NCBI GenBank assembly: GCA_937870635.1
Contig: CALMZP010000053.1
Location: 62,001 to 126,000 of the forward strand
Reading direction: 5' to 3'
DNA: 64,000 nucleotides
Origin: an uncultured Acidobacteriota bacterium
GTDB taxonomy: Bacteria; Acidobacteriota; Thermoanaerobaculia; Gp7-AA8
Part shown: positions 45,333 to 52,305 of the stretch, in pieces
Numbering within the stretch: position 1 is the first letter of the stretch
How the letters are laid out: every line of letters starts with the position of its first letter
Position numbers and translations under genes: made by a program
Notes under the pieces: generated by a model
The model's input: the letters and a program-made list of their open reading frames with translations, nothing else
Told to the model about the DNA's origin: nothing
The model's database searches: none

Positions 45333-46538
45333 TCAGAACTCCGCCGCCGCCCCGACGATCCCGTCGATCAGGCGGCTTGCGGCCGAGGAGTAGCCGAGGT
45401 GGTGGTTGACGATGACGGCGAAGTACCGGTAGCCGCCATTCCGGCCTCTGATGATCCCTGCCAGCGAATTCACTCCGGCGACGGTGCCGGTCTTTCCGCG
45501 GAGGCGGTCGGACAGCGGCGTGAGGCGCGAACGCAGAGTCCCTTCTCTCTCAGCCGGCGCAGCGAGCAGGTTCCAGTAAATGCCGCGCCGGACCGGGGCG
45601 TTCATCCATCGCAGCATCTTCACGATCGCAGCGGGCGTCACGAGATCGTCGGGCGCGAGACCCGATCCATCGACGAAGCGGAACGAATTCTCATCGATGC
45701 CGACTTCGCCGATGAGAAACATGCGTTCCCGCTCGCGCGATTCGTCGTACGACGCGGGTTTCCCGCCGTATGCCGAAACGCGCTTCAAGAGCGTTTCGGC
45801 GAAGAGGTTGTGGCTCGGCTTGAGAACGGTCGCCAGAAGATCGTAGACGAAGGGCGAAGGAACGCTGGCGATGTGCGACGCCCACGCCCGCGCGTCGCTC
45901 TGCGTGCGGATTGTCCCGGCCACTGAGATGCCGCCCGCCTCGAGCGCCCGCCGGAACGCGTCCGCCGCAAAATGTCCGGGGCTTGGAACCGCGGTCGATC
46001 CGAGATCGCTCTCGGAATACACGAGCGCGTCGACGGGAGTGGCGCTGTCTCCGGTGATGTTTCCAAGCTTCCATTGATACGGCAGCGTGACGCGGTCGAA
46101 CATCGAGACGTCGGCAATCACGTCGCGAACCTGCACGATGCCGCGCGCACGTAGAGCAGCCAGAAACGGTTCGAATGCCGCGGCCTCCGGCTCGTATCCA
46201 TATCGATCGGATCCGAACGACGGGTCGCCCCCGCCCTTGATCACGACGTCTTCGCCGTCGATCCAGAGCTGCGTCTCCAGCTGGCTTTCCACGTCGAGAC
46301 ACGTCGCCACGGCGGCCGACGAAAAGAGTTTGCGAACCGAGGCCGGGATGGCGAGCTGCTTCGCATTGCGCTCGTAGATGATGCGGCCGTCTTCATCCTC
46401 GACGAGCACGAACCAGAGCGCGGCATCGAAGGGAGGTGTGGTGAGCGCGGTGTCGACGGATGCACCGATCGACTGGCCGCGGGCGGGGTCGCCCGCGCTC
46501 CACAACAGCAGGATCAACAGAAAAATCAACCGCTTCAC
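45333..46538 (-). CDS. dacB: D-alanyl-D-alanine carboxypeptidase/endopeptidase (PBP4 type)
   Basis: GTG at 46538; 401 residues. The catalytic triad of motifs is complete: SVRK at 67-70 (nucleophile Ser67), SHN in LKPSHNLFAETLL, and KTG in LRGKTGTVAG. The PBP4/DacB family hydrolyses peptidoglycan cross-links or terminal D-Ala in the periplasm. Residues 13-21 (WSAGDPARG), at the end of the signal peptide, are encoded by a complete GC palindrome at 46476-46504. The longer in-frame reading to 46805 overlaps another gene and is rejected. The GTG overlaps the stop of the upstream gene by four bases (GTGA). Confidence 0.9.
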   Translation of the reverse strand: MKRLIFLLILLLWSAGDPARGQSIGASVDTALTTPPFDAALWFVLVEDEDGRIIYERNAKQLAIPASVRKLFSSAAVATCLDVESQLETQLWIDGEDVVIKGGGDPSFGSDRYGYEPEAAAFEPFLAALRARGIVQVRDVIADVSMFDRVTLPYQWKLGNITGDSATPVDALVYSESDLGSTAVPSPGHFAADAFRRALEAGGISVAGTIRTQSDARAWASHIASVPSPFVYDLLATVLKPSHNLFAETLLKRVSAYGGKPASYDESRERERMFLIGEVGIDENSFRFVDGSGLAPDDLVTPAAIVKMLRWMNAPVRRGIYWNLLAAPAEREGTLRSRLTPLSDRLRGKTGTVAGVNSLAGIIRGRNGGYRYFAVIVNHHLGYSSAASRLIDGIVGAAAEF

Positions 46539-47431
46539 GCGAAGCTCCAGTCTTCCAGCGACGGTCCATGCTCGAGGTTGTGATGTACGGCGGCGACGAA
46601 CCCGTCGACGTCGGCCTGGGGAAACCGGGCGCGGAGGCGCTTGCTCACGGCGTGCGCTTTCAAGGCCGCGCCGAGGTCGCGGCCGAGCCGGTAGACCGGC
46701 GGCGCCGCGTTGCCGCGCACCGCCGCGCCCTCCCCGTCTCCGAGTGCAGCGTCGAAGAGAAACACCGCGTGCGCCGACTCGAGTGAGCCATTTTCCGCGA
46801 CGCATCGGGCAATGAGCCCGTCGAGATCGCGATCGACCGCCGTTCGCGCCTCACCTCGATACGCGGTCATCTCCCAGATCGCCATCCGCAAGGTCACGTA
46901 TTTTCCCGGATCTCCGAGAATCGGCACGAGTTTCAGCGCCGCTCTGGTCATGATGAGTTTGTGGCCGAGGTCGGAGAGGTCCTCGCCCGCGACGGTGAGC
47001 AGGTCGTCGCCCAGGCACGAGTCGTCGAGCCGGCGAGCCAGCCATCGCTCGGCGCGAAGGCGATCCTGCGCTTCGCATGCCGCGCGCAACTCATTGATGT
47101 CTGCCGGTGCCGACTGACCGACGTCGGGCGGCGTCAGGATCGGCGGCTCGCTCCAGGGCTGGCGGCTCGCGGCGGCGTAGTAGGCGCATTCGGTGATGAG
47201 GTCGTCCCAGAGATCGCCCGCCTCTTCGCGGAGCTCCCATGTCGAGAGCGCGGCCAGAACCGCGTGTTTGGCGTGCTGGGACGGCGCGTACGAGAGCACC
47301 GCGAACCTCGCCACCGCGAGGAACAGCTCTTCCGAGGTCGCGTCGTTTCGAAACTCGCGGACCGCCTTCTGGACAGCGCCGAGGTCCCGCGCGATGAGCG
47401 GCTCGTACAGCGCCGATACTGCCGAAGACAT
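46535..47431 (-). CDS. helical protein of unknown function in the PBP4 operon
   Basis: 298 residues, ATG at 47431 (a GTG one codon earlier is possible). No signal peptide and no metal or catalytic motif that I know. It looks fully helical, with paired segments such as EELFLAVARFAVLSYAPSQ, DLWDDLITECAYYAAASRQ, GDDLLTVAGEDLSDLGHKLI and SLESAHAVFLFDAALGDGE. Its ATG shares a base with the stop of the Thr-rich lipoprotein, and its own stop overlaps the PBP4 start, so it is translated with both. A cytoplasmic or adaptor role in wall metabolism is a guess. Confidence 0.7.
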   Translation of the reverse strand: MSSAVSALYEPLIARDLGAVQKAVREFRNDATSEELFLAVARFAVLSYAPSQHAKHAVLAALSTWELREEAGDLWDDLITECAYYAAASRQPWSEPPILTPPDVGQSAPADINELRAACEAQDRLRAERWLARRLDDSCLGDDLLTVAGEDLSDLGHKLIMTRAALKLVPILGDPGKYVTLRMAIWEMTAYRGEARTAVDRDLDGLIARCVAENGSLESAHAVFLFDAALGDGEGAAVRGNAAPPVYRLGRDLGAALKAHAVSKRLRARFPQADVDGFVAAVHHNLEHGPSLEDWSFA

Positions 47432-47757
47432 CACGGCTTCCGCGTGGTCGTCGTGGTCGTGGTCGTCGTAGTCGTGGTGGTCGTCGACGTTTCGGTCGGA
47501 GTCACGGGAGACCCGCTTGCGCGGACACCCGGATCGGGCGTCGTGATGTGACCGCCTTCGTTTTCAGAACGGCCGTCGTCGAGCTCCACGGTCTGGGTCA
47601 TCGCGTCGGTGCCGAGCTCGCCAGGTTTCGGCTCCGGTGGCTTGAACGTTCCCGTCGTCTCCGTTCCGGAAACGGAGCTCTCCTCGCGCCCGCAGCCGGC
47701 GGCCAGTACGAGGAGCAACGCGATGGACATCAGGAAAATGGTTTTCTTCAAGGGCAC
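47431..47757 (-). CDS. lipoprotein ending in a poly-threonine tract
   Basis: About 108 residues from GTG 47757 (TTG 47751 or ATG 47730 are alternatives). Lipobox LVLAAGC. The mature part is short, acidic and disordered (ETTGTFKPPEPKPGELG, then ELDDGRSENEGG), and ends TETS followed by about 14 Thr residues and RKP. The tract is written with mixed Thr codons (ACC, ACG, ACA, ACT on the minus strand) and is a microsatellite-like stretch at 47442-47490 that could vary in length. It may be an anchored, glycosylated or wall-spanning stalk; the next genes in the operon are an unknown protein and PBP4. Confidence 0.7.
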   Translation of the reverse strand: MPLKKTIFLMSIALLLVLAAGCGREESSVSGTETTGTFKPPEPKPGELGTDAMTQTVELDDGRSENEGGHITTPDPGVRASGSPVTPTETSTTTTTTTTTTTTTTRKP

Positions 47758-47826
47758 CTCTGCAAGCACGAGCGCCGGACAGTAATGCAAAAGCCCTGAC
47801 AGGTTGGGGATAGAATCGCCGGTCCT

Positions 47827-49395
47827 ATGGGTGAGCGCAAGCGGATCGGCGTATTCGGCTGGGGCATCGTCGCCCCGAAGTCGCCTGATATCGACACTTT
47901 CGAAAGAAACCTGGAACGAGCCGATACGTGGCTCGAACCCTTCCGCGGCTTCGGACCGTCGAACTTTCTCGTCGGTTATCCGGAGTTCGATTTCGAGGCC
48001 TATCACACCTGGTTCGACGAACGTTTCGCTCCGGCGAAATTCGCGCAGCTGAAGGACAAGATGGGGCCGATGGTGCAGTACGCGATGGGCGCCTTCATCC
48101 AGTCCCTGCGGCAGAACCCGGGCATCGAGCAGTTCCTGCAATCGCTCGGCACGAAATGCCACGTCTACGTCGGCACCGGCCTGGGGGAAATCACCGTGCA
48201 GCACGAGCAGTCGATCGCGTTCGATCGCGCCATTCGGCGATGGAACGAGTTCTGGGGTGCGCCAGAACGTTGTGCTGCGCTGCGCGCCTATCGAAGCGGC
48301 GGCGATGGCGACGGCGTTCCCGTCGATCCGTCGACTCTGACGATCGGCTCCGAGGCATGGATCGACGCCAAGCACGAATGGGAAACGTATTGGACCGAGC
48401 GCAGTGACGCTCTCGTCGAATATCTGGCCGAGGCGAGGGCGATTCATGGGGAGCCTGTGCCGCCGTCGTCGGGGTCGGCGAAACTGTCATCGATCCGGCA
48501 GAAGCTGAATCGAATCCGCGCGCTCAACAGGAAATGGGGCTGTCCCGAAGAGCCGTGGGCGGCCGTGTCGCCGAACCTTCTCTGGAACATCGCGAACATT
48601 CCTGCCGCACAGATCTCGATGATCGGAAAGATCAACGGTCCTGCGTTCGCGCCCGTGGCGGCGTGCGCATCCTTCGGCGTTGCCACCAAGCTCGCCATCG
48701 ACGCCGTCCGCCTCGGCGAAGCGACAGCGGCCGTGGTCGGGATGACAGACCCTCCGCCGCATCCTGCGATCATCTCCGCGTTCTACAACGCGAACGTACT
48801 TTCCGCGGACGCGGATGTGTCTCGCCCGCTGACGGGATTGAAGGGCACTCACGTCGCGGGCGGGGCGTGCATCTGGATCGTCGGCGACGCCGATGTCCTC
48901 GAGAAGCATGGATTCCGGCCGCTCGGAATGGAGATTGTCGGAGTGGGAACCTCCTCCGATGCGCATCACATCATCACGCCTTCCAAAGGCGGCCCGCAGC
49001 TCGCGATGAAGGCCGCGCTGGACAACATCGATGCCACGGACGTCACGACGTGGGACATGCACGCGACGGCCACACCGGGCGACGCCACCGAGATCGAGCA
49101 CTCCCTGGAGTTGCTGCATCCGGACGTGATCTTCACCGCGCGCAAGGGAACGTTCGGCCACGGGATGTCGGTAGGCGGAGGATGGGAGCTCACCGCGCAG
49201 CACATGGGCGTCGCGAAGGGAAAGCTCTTCCCGATGGCGCTGACGGAGGGCGAGCTGCACGCCGATGTGAAGGTGCACTCCGCGAAGTTCGTGCAGAACG
49301 AAGGCGTCGACGTCGCTGCCGGCTACAGTGGAAAACTGAGCATGGGTATCGGCGGCATCAACTCCTGCGTAATCTCCCGCCCGTGGAGAAAGTGA
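47827..49395 (+). CDS. expanded beta-ketoacyl synthase
   Basis: 522 residues, about 110 more than FabF. The thiolase-fold active site is complete: Cys280 in VAACASFGVATK, His in WDMHATATPGDATEIE, Lys in FTARKGTFGHG and the second His in GHGMSVGGGWELT. The extra length lies before the catalytic Cys and contains WFDERFAPAKFAQLKDK and a Trp-rich segment near RWNEFWG. It stands alone, with no acyl carrier protein, ketoreductase or acyltransferase nearby, so it may condense unusual acyl groups or serve in lipid remodelling. ATG at 47827, divergent from the lipoprotein gene. Confidence 0.88.
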   Translation: MGERKRIGVFGWGIVAPKSPDIDTFERNLERADTWLEPFRGFGPSNFLVGYPEFDFEAYHTWFDERFAPAKFAQLKDKMGPMVQYAMGAFIQSLRQNPGIEQFLQSLGTKCHVYVGTGLGEITVQHEQSIAFDRAIRRWNEFWGAPERCAALRAYRSGGDGDGVPVDPSTLTIGSEAWIDAKHEWETYWTERSDALVEYLAEARAIHGEPVPPSSGSAKLSSIRQKLNRIRALNRKWGCPEEPWAAVSPNLLWNIANIPAAQISMIGKINGPAFAPVAACASFGVATKLAIDAVRLGEATAAVVGMTDPPPHPAIISAFYNANVLSADADVSRPLTGLKGTHVAGGACIWIVGDADVLEKHGFRPLGMEIVGVGTSSDAHHIITPSKGGPQLAMKAALDNIDATDVTTWDMHATATPGDATEIEHSLELLHPDVIFTARKGTFGHGMSVGGGWELTAQHMGVAKGKLFPMALTEGELHADVKVHSAKFVQNEGVDVAAGYSGKLSMGIGGINSCVISRPWRK

Positions 49396-49460
49396 CTGCC
49401 GTGAGGGCCTCGAAGAGGGAGAGGTTGACGGGAAGAGGACGACGGAGAGAGGTACGACGG

Positions 49461-49540
49461 GAATGGTGAATGGTCAATGTTGAATGGTGAGTGGTGAATG
49501 AACTCTGGTTCAACACTCACCATTCAACACTCACCATTCC
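49461..49540. repeat. hairpin built from GAATGGTGA words
   Basis: GAATGGTGAATGGTCAATGT and TTGAATGGTGAGTGGTG on the left face CACTCACCATTCAACAC and TCACCATTCC on the right around a short loop (GAACTCTGGTTC). Same head-to-head architecture as the elements at 1141, 13047, 38579 and 53453, but another word. It lies downstream of the ketosynthase; 49541-49672 holds only the leader of the DUF1579 gene. Confidence 0.9.
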
Positions 49541-49672
49541 GGTCTCTTTCTCTCAACTGTCCAAACCTCCCCCGGACCCTTCCTCCTTCGGGAACGTCTT
49601 CCCTCGAACCTCTTGCCCCACTCTACGGTCGGTAGACAGGCATAGAATCCCTCCCCAAACAAAGGAGGCACC

Positions 49673-50272
49673 ATGCGTTCGAAGACCCCCGTCCTGCTCA
49701 CGGTCTGTCTGCTCCTTTCCCTCCCGCTCTTCGCTCAGGAACATCAGCATCACCAGATGACGCCTGAAGAGATGAAGATGATGGAGGCCTACCAGAAAGC
49801 CGGCACCCCCGGCGACGCGCACAAAGCGCTCGACGCGATGACCGGCACATGGAACACCGTCATTCGTTTCTATCAGGCTCCCGGCGCTCCGCCTGAAGAA
49901 TCGACCGGCATCTCCGAAAATCGATGGATTCTCGGGGGCCGCTATCTCGAGCAGCGGTTCAAGGGATCGGCGATGGGCCAGCCCTTCGAAGGGATCGGCT
50001 ACACCGGCTACGACAATCTCCGAAAACAGTACGTGGGCACGTGGATGGACAGCATGAGCACGGCGGTGATGTACACGACCGGGACTGCGACCGCCCCCGG
50101 AAAATGGAAATTCACCGGCACCATGGACGACCCGATGACCGGAAAAGCGCAGCCGCTCGAGGAGATCATCACGATCGACGGGCCCGACAAGCACACGTTC
50201 GTCATGATGGGCCCGGGCGCCGACGGGAAGATGTTCAAGACGATGGAGATCGTTTACACCCGGAAAAAGTAG
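49673..50272 (+). CDS. secreted DUF1579 family protein
   Basis: 199 residues; AAAGGAGG precedes the ATG and the signal peptide ends LPLFAQ near residue 22. A His/Met-rich linker (EHQHHQMTPEEMKMMEAYQ) may bind metal. The DUF1579 beta-barrel follows: MTGTWNTVIRFYQAPGAPP, GRYLEQRFKGSAMGQPFEG, YTGYDNLRKQYVGTWMDSM and TFVMMGPGADGKMFKTMEI. Members are exported, lipocalin-like and of unknown role. It is 37 bases upstream of the sigma-factor gene on the same strand, so they may share a transcript. Confidence 0.8.
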   Translation: MRSKTPVLLTVCLLLSLPLFAQEHQHHQMTPEEMKMMEAYQKAGTPGDAHKALDAMTGTWNTVIRFYQAPGAPPEESTGISENRWILGGRYLEQRFKGSAMGQPFEGIGYTGYDNLRKQYVGTWMDSMSTAVMYTTGTATAPGKWKFTGTMDDPMTGKAQPLEEIITIDGPDKHTFVMMGPGADGKMFKTMEIVYTRKK

Positions 50273-50309
50273 GGCGAACGAAACTCCCCCAGCCCGTGTT
50301 CAGAGCGGC

Positions 50310-50927
50310 ATGAAGAACTCCTGGACCGGCGGCGAGACCGCCCTTCCCGCGGAGTACGTCGAGGAGAACCTCGCCGTCGCGGTCCACCGTCGCGAGCCGG
50401 GCGCCTTCGAGCGGATGATCGACCGCTTCGAGACGCCCATGTTCGGGTACGCGCACGGAATCCTGCAGAACACGTTCGACGCGCAGGAAGTCGTGCAGGA
50501 CGCGATGATGCGCGCGCACCGGGCTCTGACGAAGCAGTACGACGAGGCCCGCTGTGCGGCGTTGCTTCTGCGGCCGTGGCTCTTCAAGACGGTCAGGAAT
50601 CTCTCGCTGAACCGGCGGCGGTCGAAGACCCGAGCGCTGGAACAACCGCTCGAGTCGTTCGACGACGGCCGGATCGGACCCTTCGTCAGTCCGGAGTCGA
50701 AGGATCTCGAGAAACGGGAAGAGGCGGACATGCTCCGCGCCGCGATGGCGCTCCTGCCGGTCGAGGCACGCGAGCTGATCGTGCTGCGATTCATGGAGGA
50801 GATGTCCTACGGCGAGATCGCCAGCACGGTCGGGGGAACGGAGGCGGCGCTGCGAGGCAAAGTCTTTCGGTCTCTCAAGCTGCTCCGCGAGGCGCTGGAG
50901 AAACGGGGAGTGACCCATGCAATGTAG
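50310..50927 (+). CDS. ECF-type RNA polymerase sigma factor
   Basis: 205 residues. Region 2 is at about 30-100 (AFERMIDRFETPMFGYAHG; FDAQEVVQDAMMRAHRAL; LFKTVRNLSLNRRR) and region 4 at about 145-200 (LPVEARELIVLRFMEEMSY, then GEIASTVGGTEAALRGKVF). The gene overlaps the next one by 11 bases, and the product of that gene carries an anti-sigma zinc finger, so the two form a sigma/anti-sigma pair. A weak possible ECF promoter (GCGAAC at 50274, 16 bases, GTGTTC at 50296) lies just before the ATG and would allow self-activation; this is only a pattern match. Confidence 0.92.
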   Translation: MKNSWTGGETALPAEYVEENLAVAVHRREPGAFERMIDRFETPMFGYAHGILQNTFDAQEVVQDAMMRAHRALTKQYDEARCAALLLRPWLFKTVRNLSLNRRRSKTRALEQPLESFDDGRIGPFVSPESKDLEKREEADMLRAAMALLPVEARELIVLRFMEEMSYGEIASTVGGTEAALRGKVFRSLKLLREALEKRGVTHAM

Positions 50928-51792
50928 ATCTGCACTGACGCGAATCGACGCGATGCGCACCGGCGAATTGCCGTCGGACGAAGCTGGACAGGTGAAGCAG
51001 CATTTGAAGACCTGCCCTTCCTGCGATGAGTCGGTCGGAGATCTCGATGACCTTGCCAGATCGGTCAAGACGTTGAGCGTGCCCCCGCCGCGCTCGTGCC
51101 GGGAGGCCGTGTGTGACCGGTTCGACATGATCGAAGTCGGCGGGCGTCAGGTCTGGGTGGCGTTCTCGAGCCGCGGCCTCACCATGATTCACACCGGCGG
51201 GTCGGCGGATGACTTTCGCGCGCGGTATGCGGAGCGGCGCGGCCACGAGCTCCATCGCGAGGCGCTCCCGGAAAAGCTTCGCAGGCAGGTTGCCTCCGCG
51301 CTCGAGGGAGAAGGCGTCAGCAAACCGCTGGTCGACCTGGTGGCGGCGACGGACTTCGAGCGAAAAGTGCTCGAGGTCCTCACGCAGATTCCGCGCGGCG
51401 AGGTGCGCACGTATTCGTGGGTGGCGCAGCAGGCCGGACGCCCGTCAGCCATCCGCGCCGTCGGCAACATCTGCGCGCGGAACGTCGTCCCTTTCGTCGT
51501 CCCGTGTCACCGCGTCGTCCCGACGGTCGGCGGAATCGGTAATTACGCATTCGGTGAACGGGCGAAGCGAGAGTTGCTCGAACGGGAAGGCGTGCCTGTC
51601 GGGCAGCTCGAAGATCTGGCGCGCCACGGCATTCGTTTCTTAGGGTCGAAGACGACGAAGATCTTCTGTGTCCCGACGTGCCGCGACGCGCAGCGCATCC
51701 GGGACGAGAACCGTGTCGAGTTTCACCACGCGGACGAGGCCTTTGGCAAAGGATTCCGGCCATGCAAGCGCTGTCAGCCCGCCGCGGCCTGA
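50917..51792 (+). CDS. anti-sigma zinc finger fused to O6-alkylguanine-DNA methyltransferase and Ada zinc domain
   Basis: 291 residues with three modules. Residues 1-55: anti-sigma zinc finger with Cys3, His29, Cys33 and Cys36 (QHLKTCPSCDESV), the HxxxCxxC of ZAS proteins. Residues 65-230: OGT/MGMT, with FERKVLEVLTQIPRGEVRTY, RAVGNICARN and the alkyl-acceptor Cys197 in VPCHRVV, then GGIGNYAFGERAKRELLEREG. Residues 238-288: Ada-type metal-binding domain, FLGSKTTKIFCVPTC and GFRPCKRCQP, with all four Cys (251, 255, 283, 286). In Ada the first of these takes methyl groups from phosphotriesters. Here no AraC-type DNA-binding domain is present. It follows the ECF sigma gene with an 11-base overlap. 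I infer an alkylation-sensing anti-sigma factor. Confidence 0.9.
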   Translation: MQCRSALTRIDAMRTGELPSDEAGQVKQHLKTCPSCDESVGDLDDLARSVKTLSVPPPRSCREAVCDRFDMIEVGGRQVWVAFSSRGLTMIHTGGSADDFRARYAERRGHELHREALPEKLRRQVASALEGEGVSKPLVDLVAATDFERKVLEVLTQIPRGEVRTYSWVAQQAGRPSAIRAVGNICARNVVPFVVPCHRVVPTVGGIGNYAFGERAKRELLEREGVPVGQLEDLARHGIRFLGSKTTKIFCVPTCRDAQRIRDENRVEFHHADEAFGKGFRPCKRCQPAAA

Positions 51793-52216
51793 ACGTTCAA
51801 CCGCGGCTTCCCCTTCCTCTCGACCTGCATGCGATCTCGGTCCCGGCGCGGCAGTTCACGGGAGACTTCCATTTCTCGCAACGCTCGTCGTCGCAAACGC
51901 CGGCCATCCCCCGCCGCTGATCGCGCGAAAGAACGGCGCGGTCGAACAGATCGGATCGACCGGCCCGGTCGCGGGCATCCTCGACGACTCGCGCTGGACG
52001 TCGGTCGTCAAACATCTCGCGCCCTCCGACACGCTGCTGCTGTACACCGACGGCGCGATCGAGGCGAACGATTTCGGCGTGGAAGGTGTGGCCGCTGCCC
52101 TGCGTCAGGCCGCCACCCACCGAACCTCCCGGGCTGTCGCGAATGCCGTGGCCAGCGCCGTACGCGCGCACGGCGGGATCGATGACGACCTCACCCTCAT
52201 GGTGGCGAGAAGGTGA
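51762..52216 (+). pseudogene. SpoIIE-type PP2C phosphatase, internally deleted
   Basis: The N-terminal part (ATG 51762: RLPLPLDLHAISVPARQFTG then DFHF) is the start of a PPM/SpoIIE catalytic domain, where VPARxxGGDFYD is the first metal motif. At about 51880 it jumps, in another frame, to TLVVANAGHPPPLIARKNG, then LLLYTDGAIEAND and GGIDDDLTLMVARR, the end of the same domain. About 100 residues that normally lie between are gone. Both parts are well conserved. It overlaps the end of the anti-sigma gene by 31 bases. Such phosphatases often act on anti-sigma factors or antagonists, which makes its place after a sigma operon notable. Confidence 0.8.
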
Positions 52217-52217
52217 C

Positions 52218-52305
52218 CTGGAGTGCGGCAGCTTGCTGCCGCTCAGGCTGGGCGCAGCTTGCTGCGCCGACTCTCTGGACGCGGCAGCAAGCTGCCGCAC
52301 TCCTG
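52218..52305. repeat. GGCAGC-family palindromes, three copies, partly coding
   Basis: AGTGCGGCAGCTTGCTGCCG at about 52220-52239, GGCGCAGCTTGCTGCGCC near 52249-52266 and CGGCAGCAAGCTGCCGCACT near 52279-52300. The last two are inside the RmlD gene, whose tail (ECGSLLP and SRRSKLRPA) they encode. The first starts directly after the stop of the phosphatase relic. Confidence 0.85.

Noticed and set aside
47442-47490. Poly-threonine stretch as a sequencing artefact
   Set aside because: The Thr codons are mixed, the frame stays open and ends in a stop that shares a base with the next start, which argues for a real tract.
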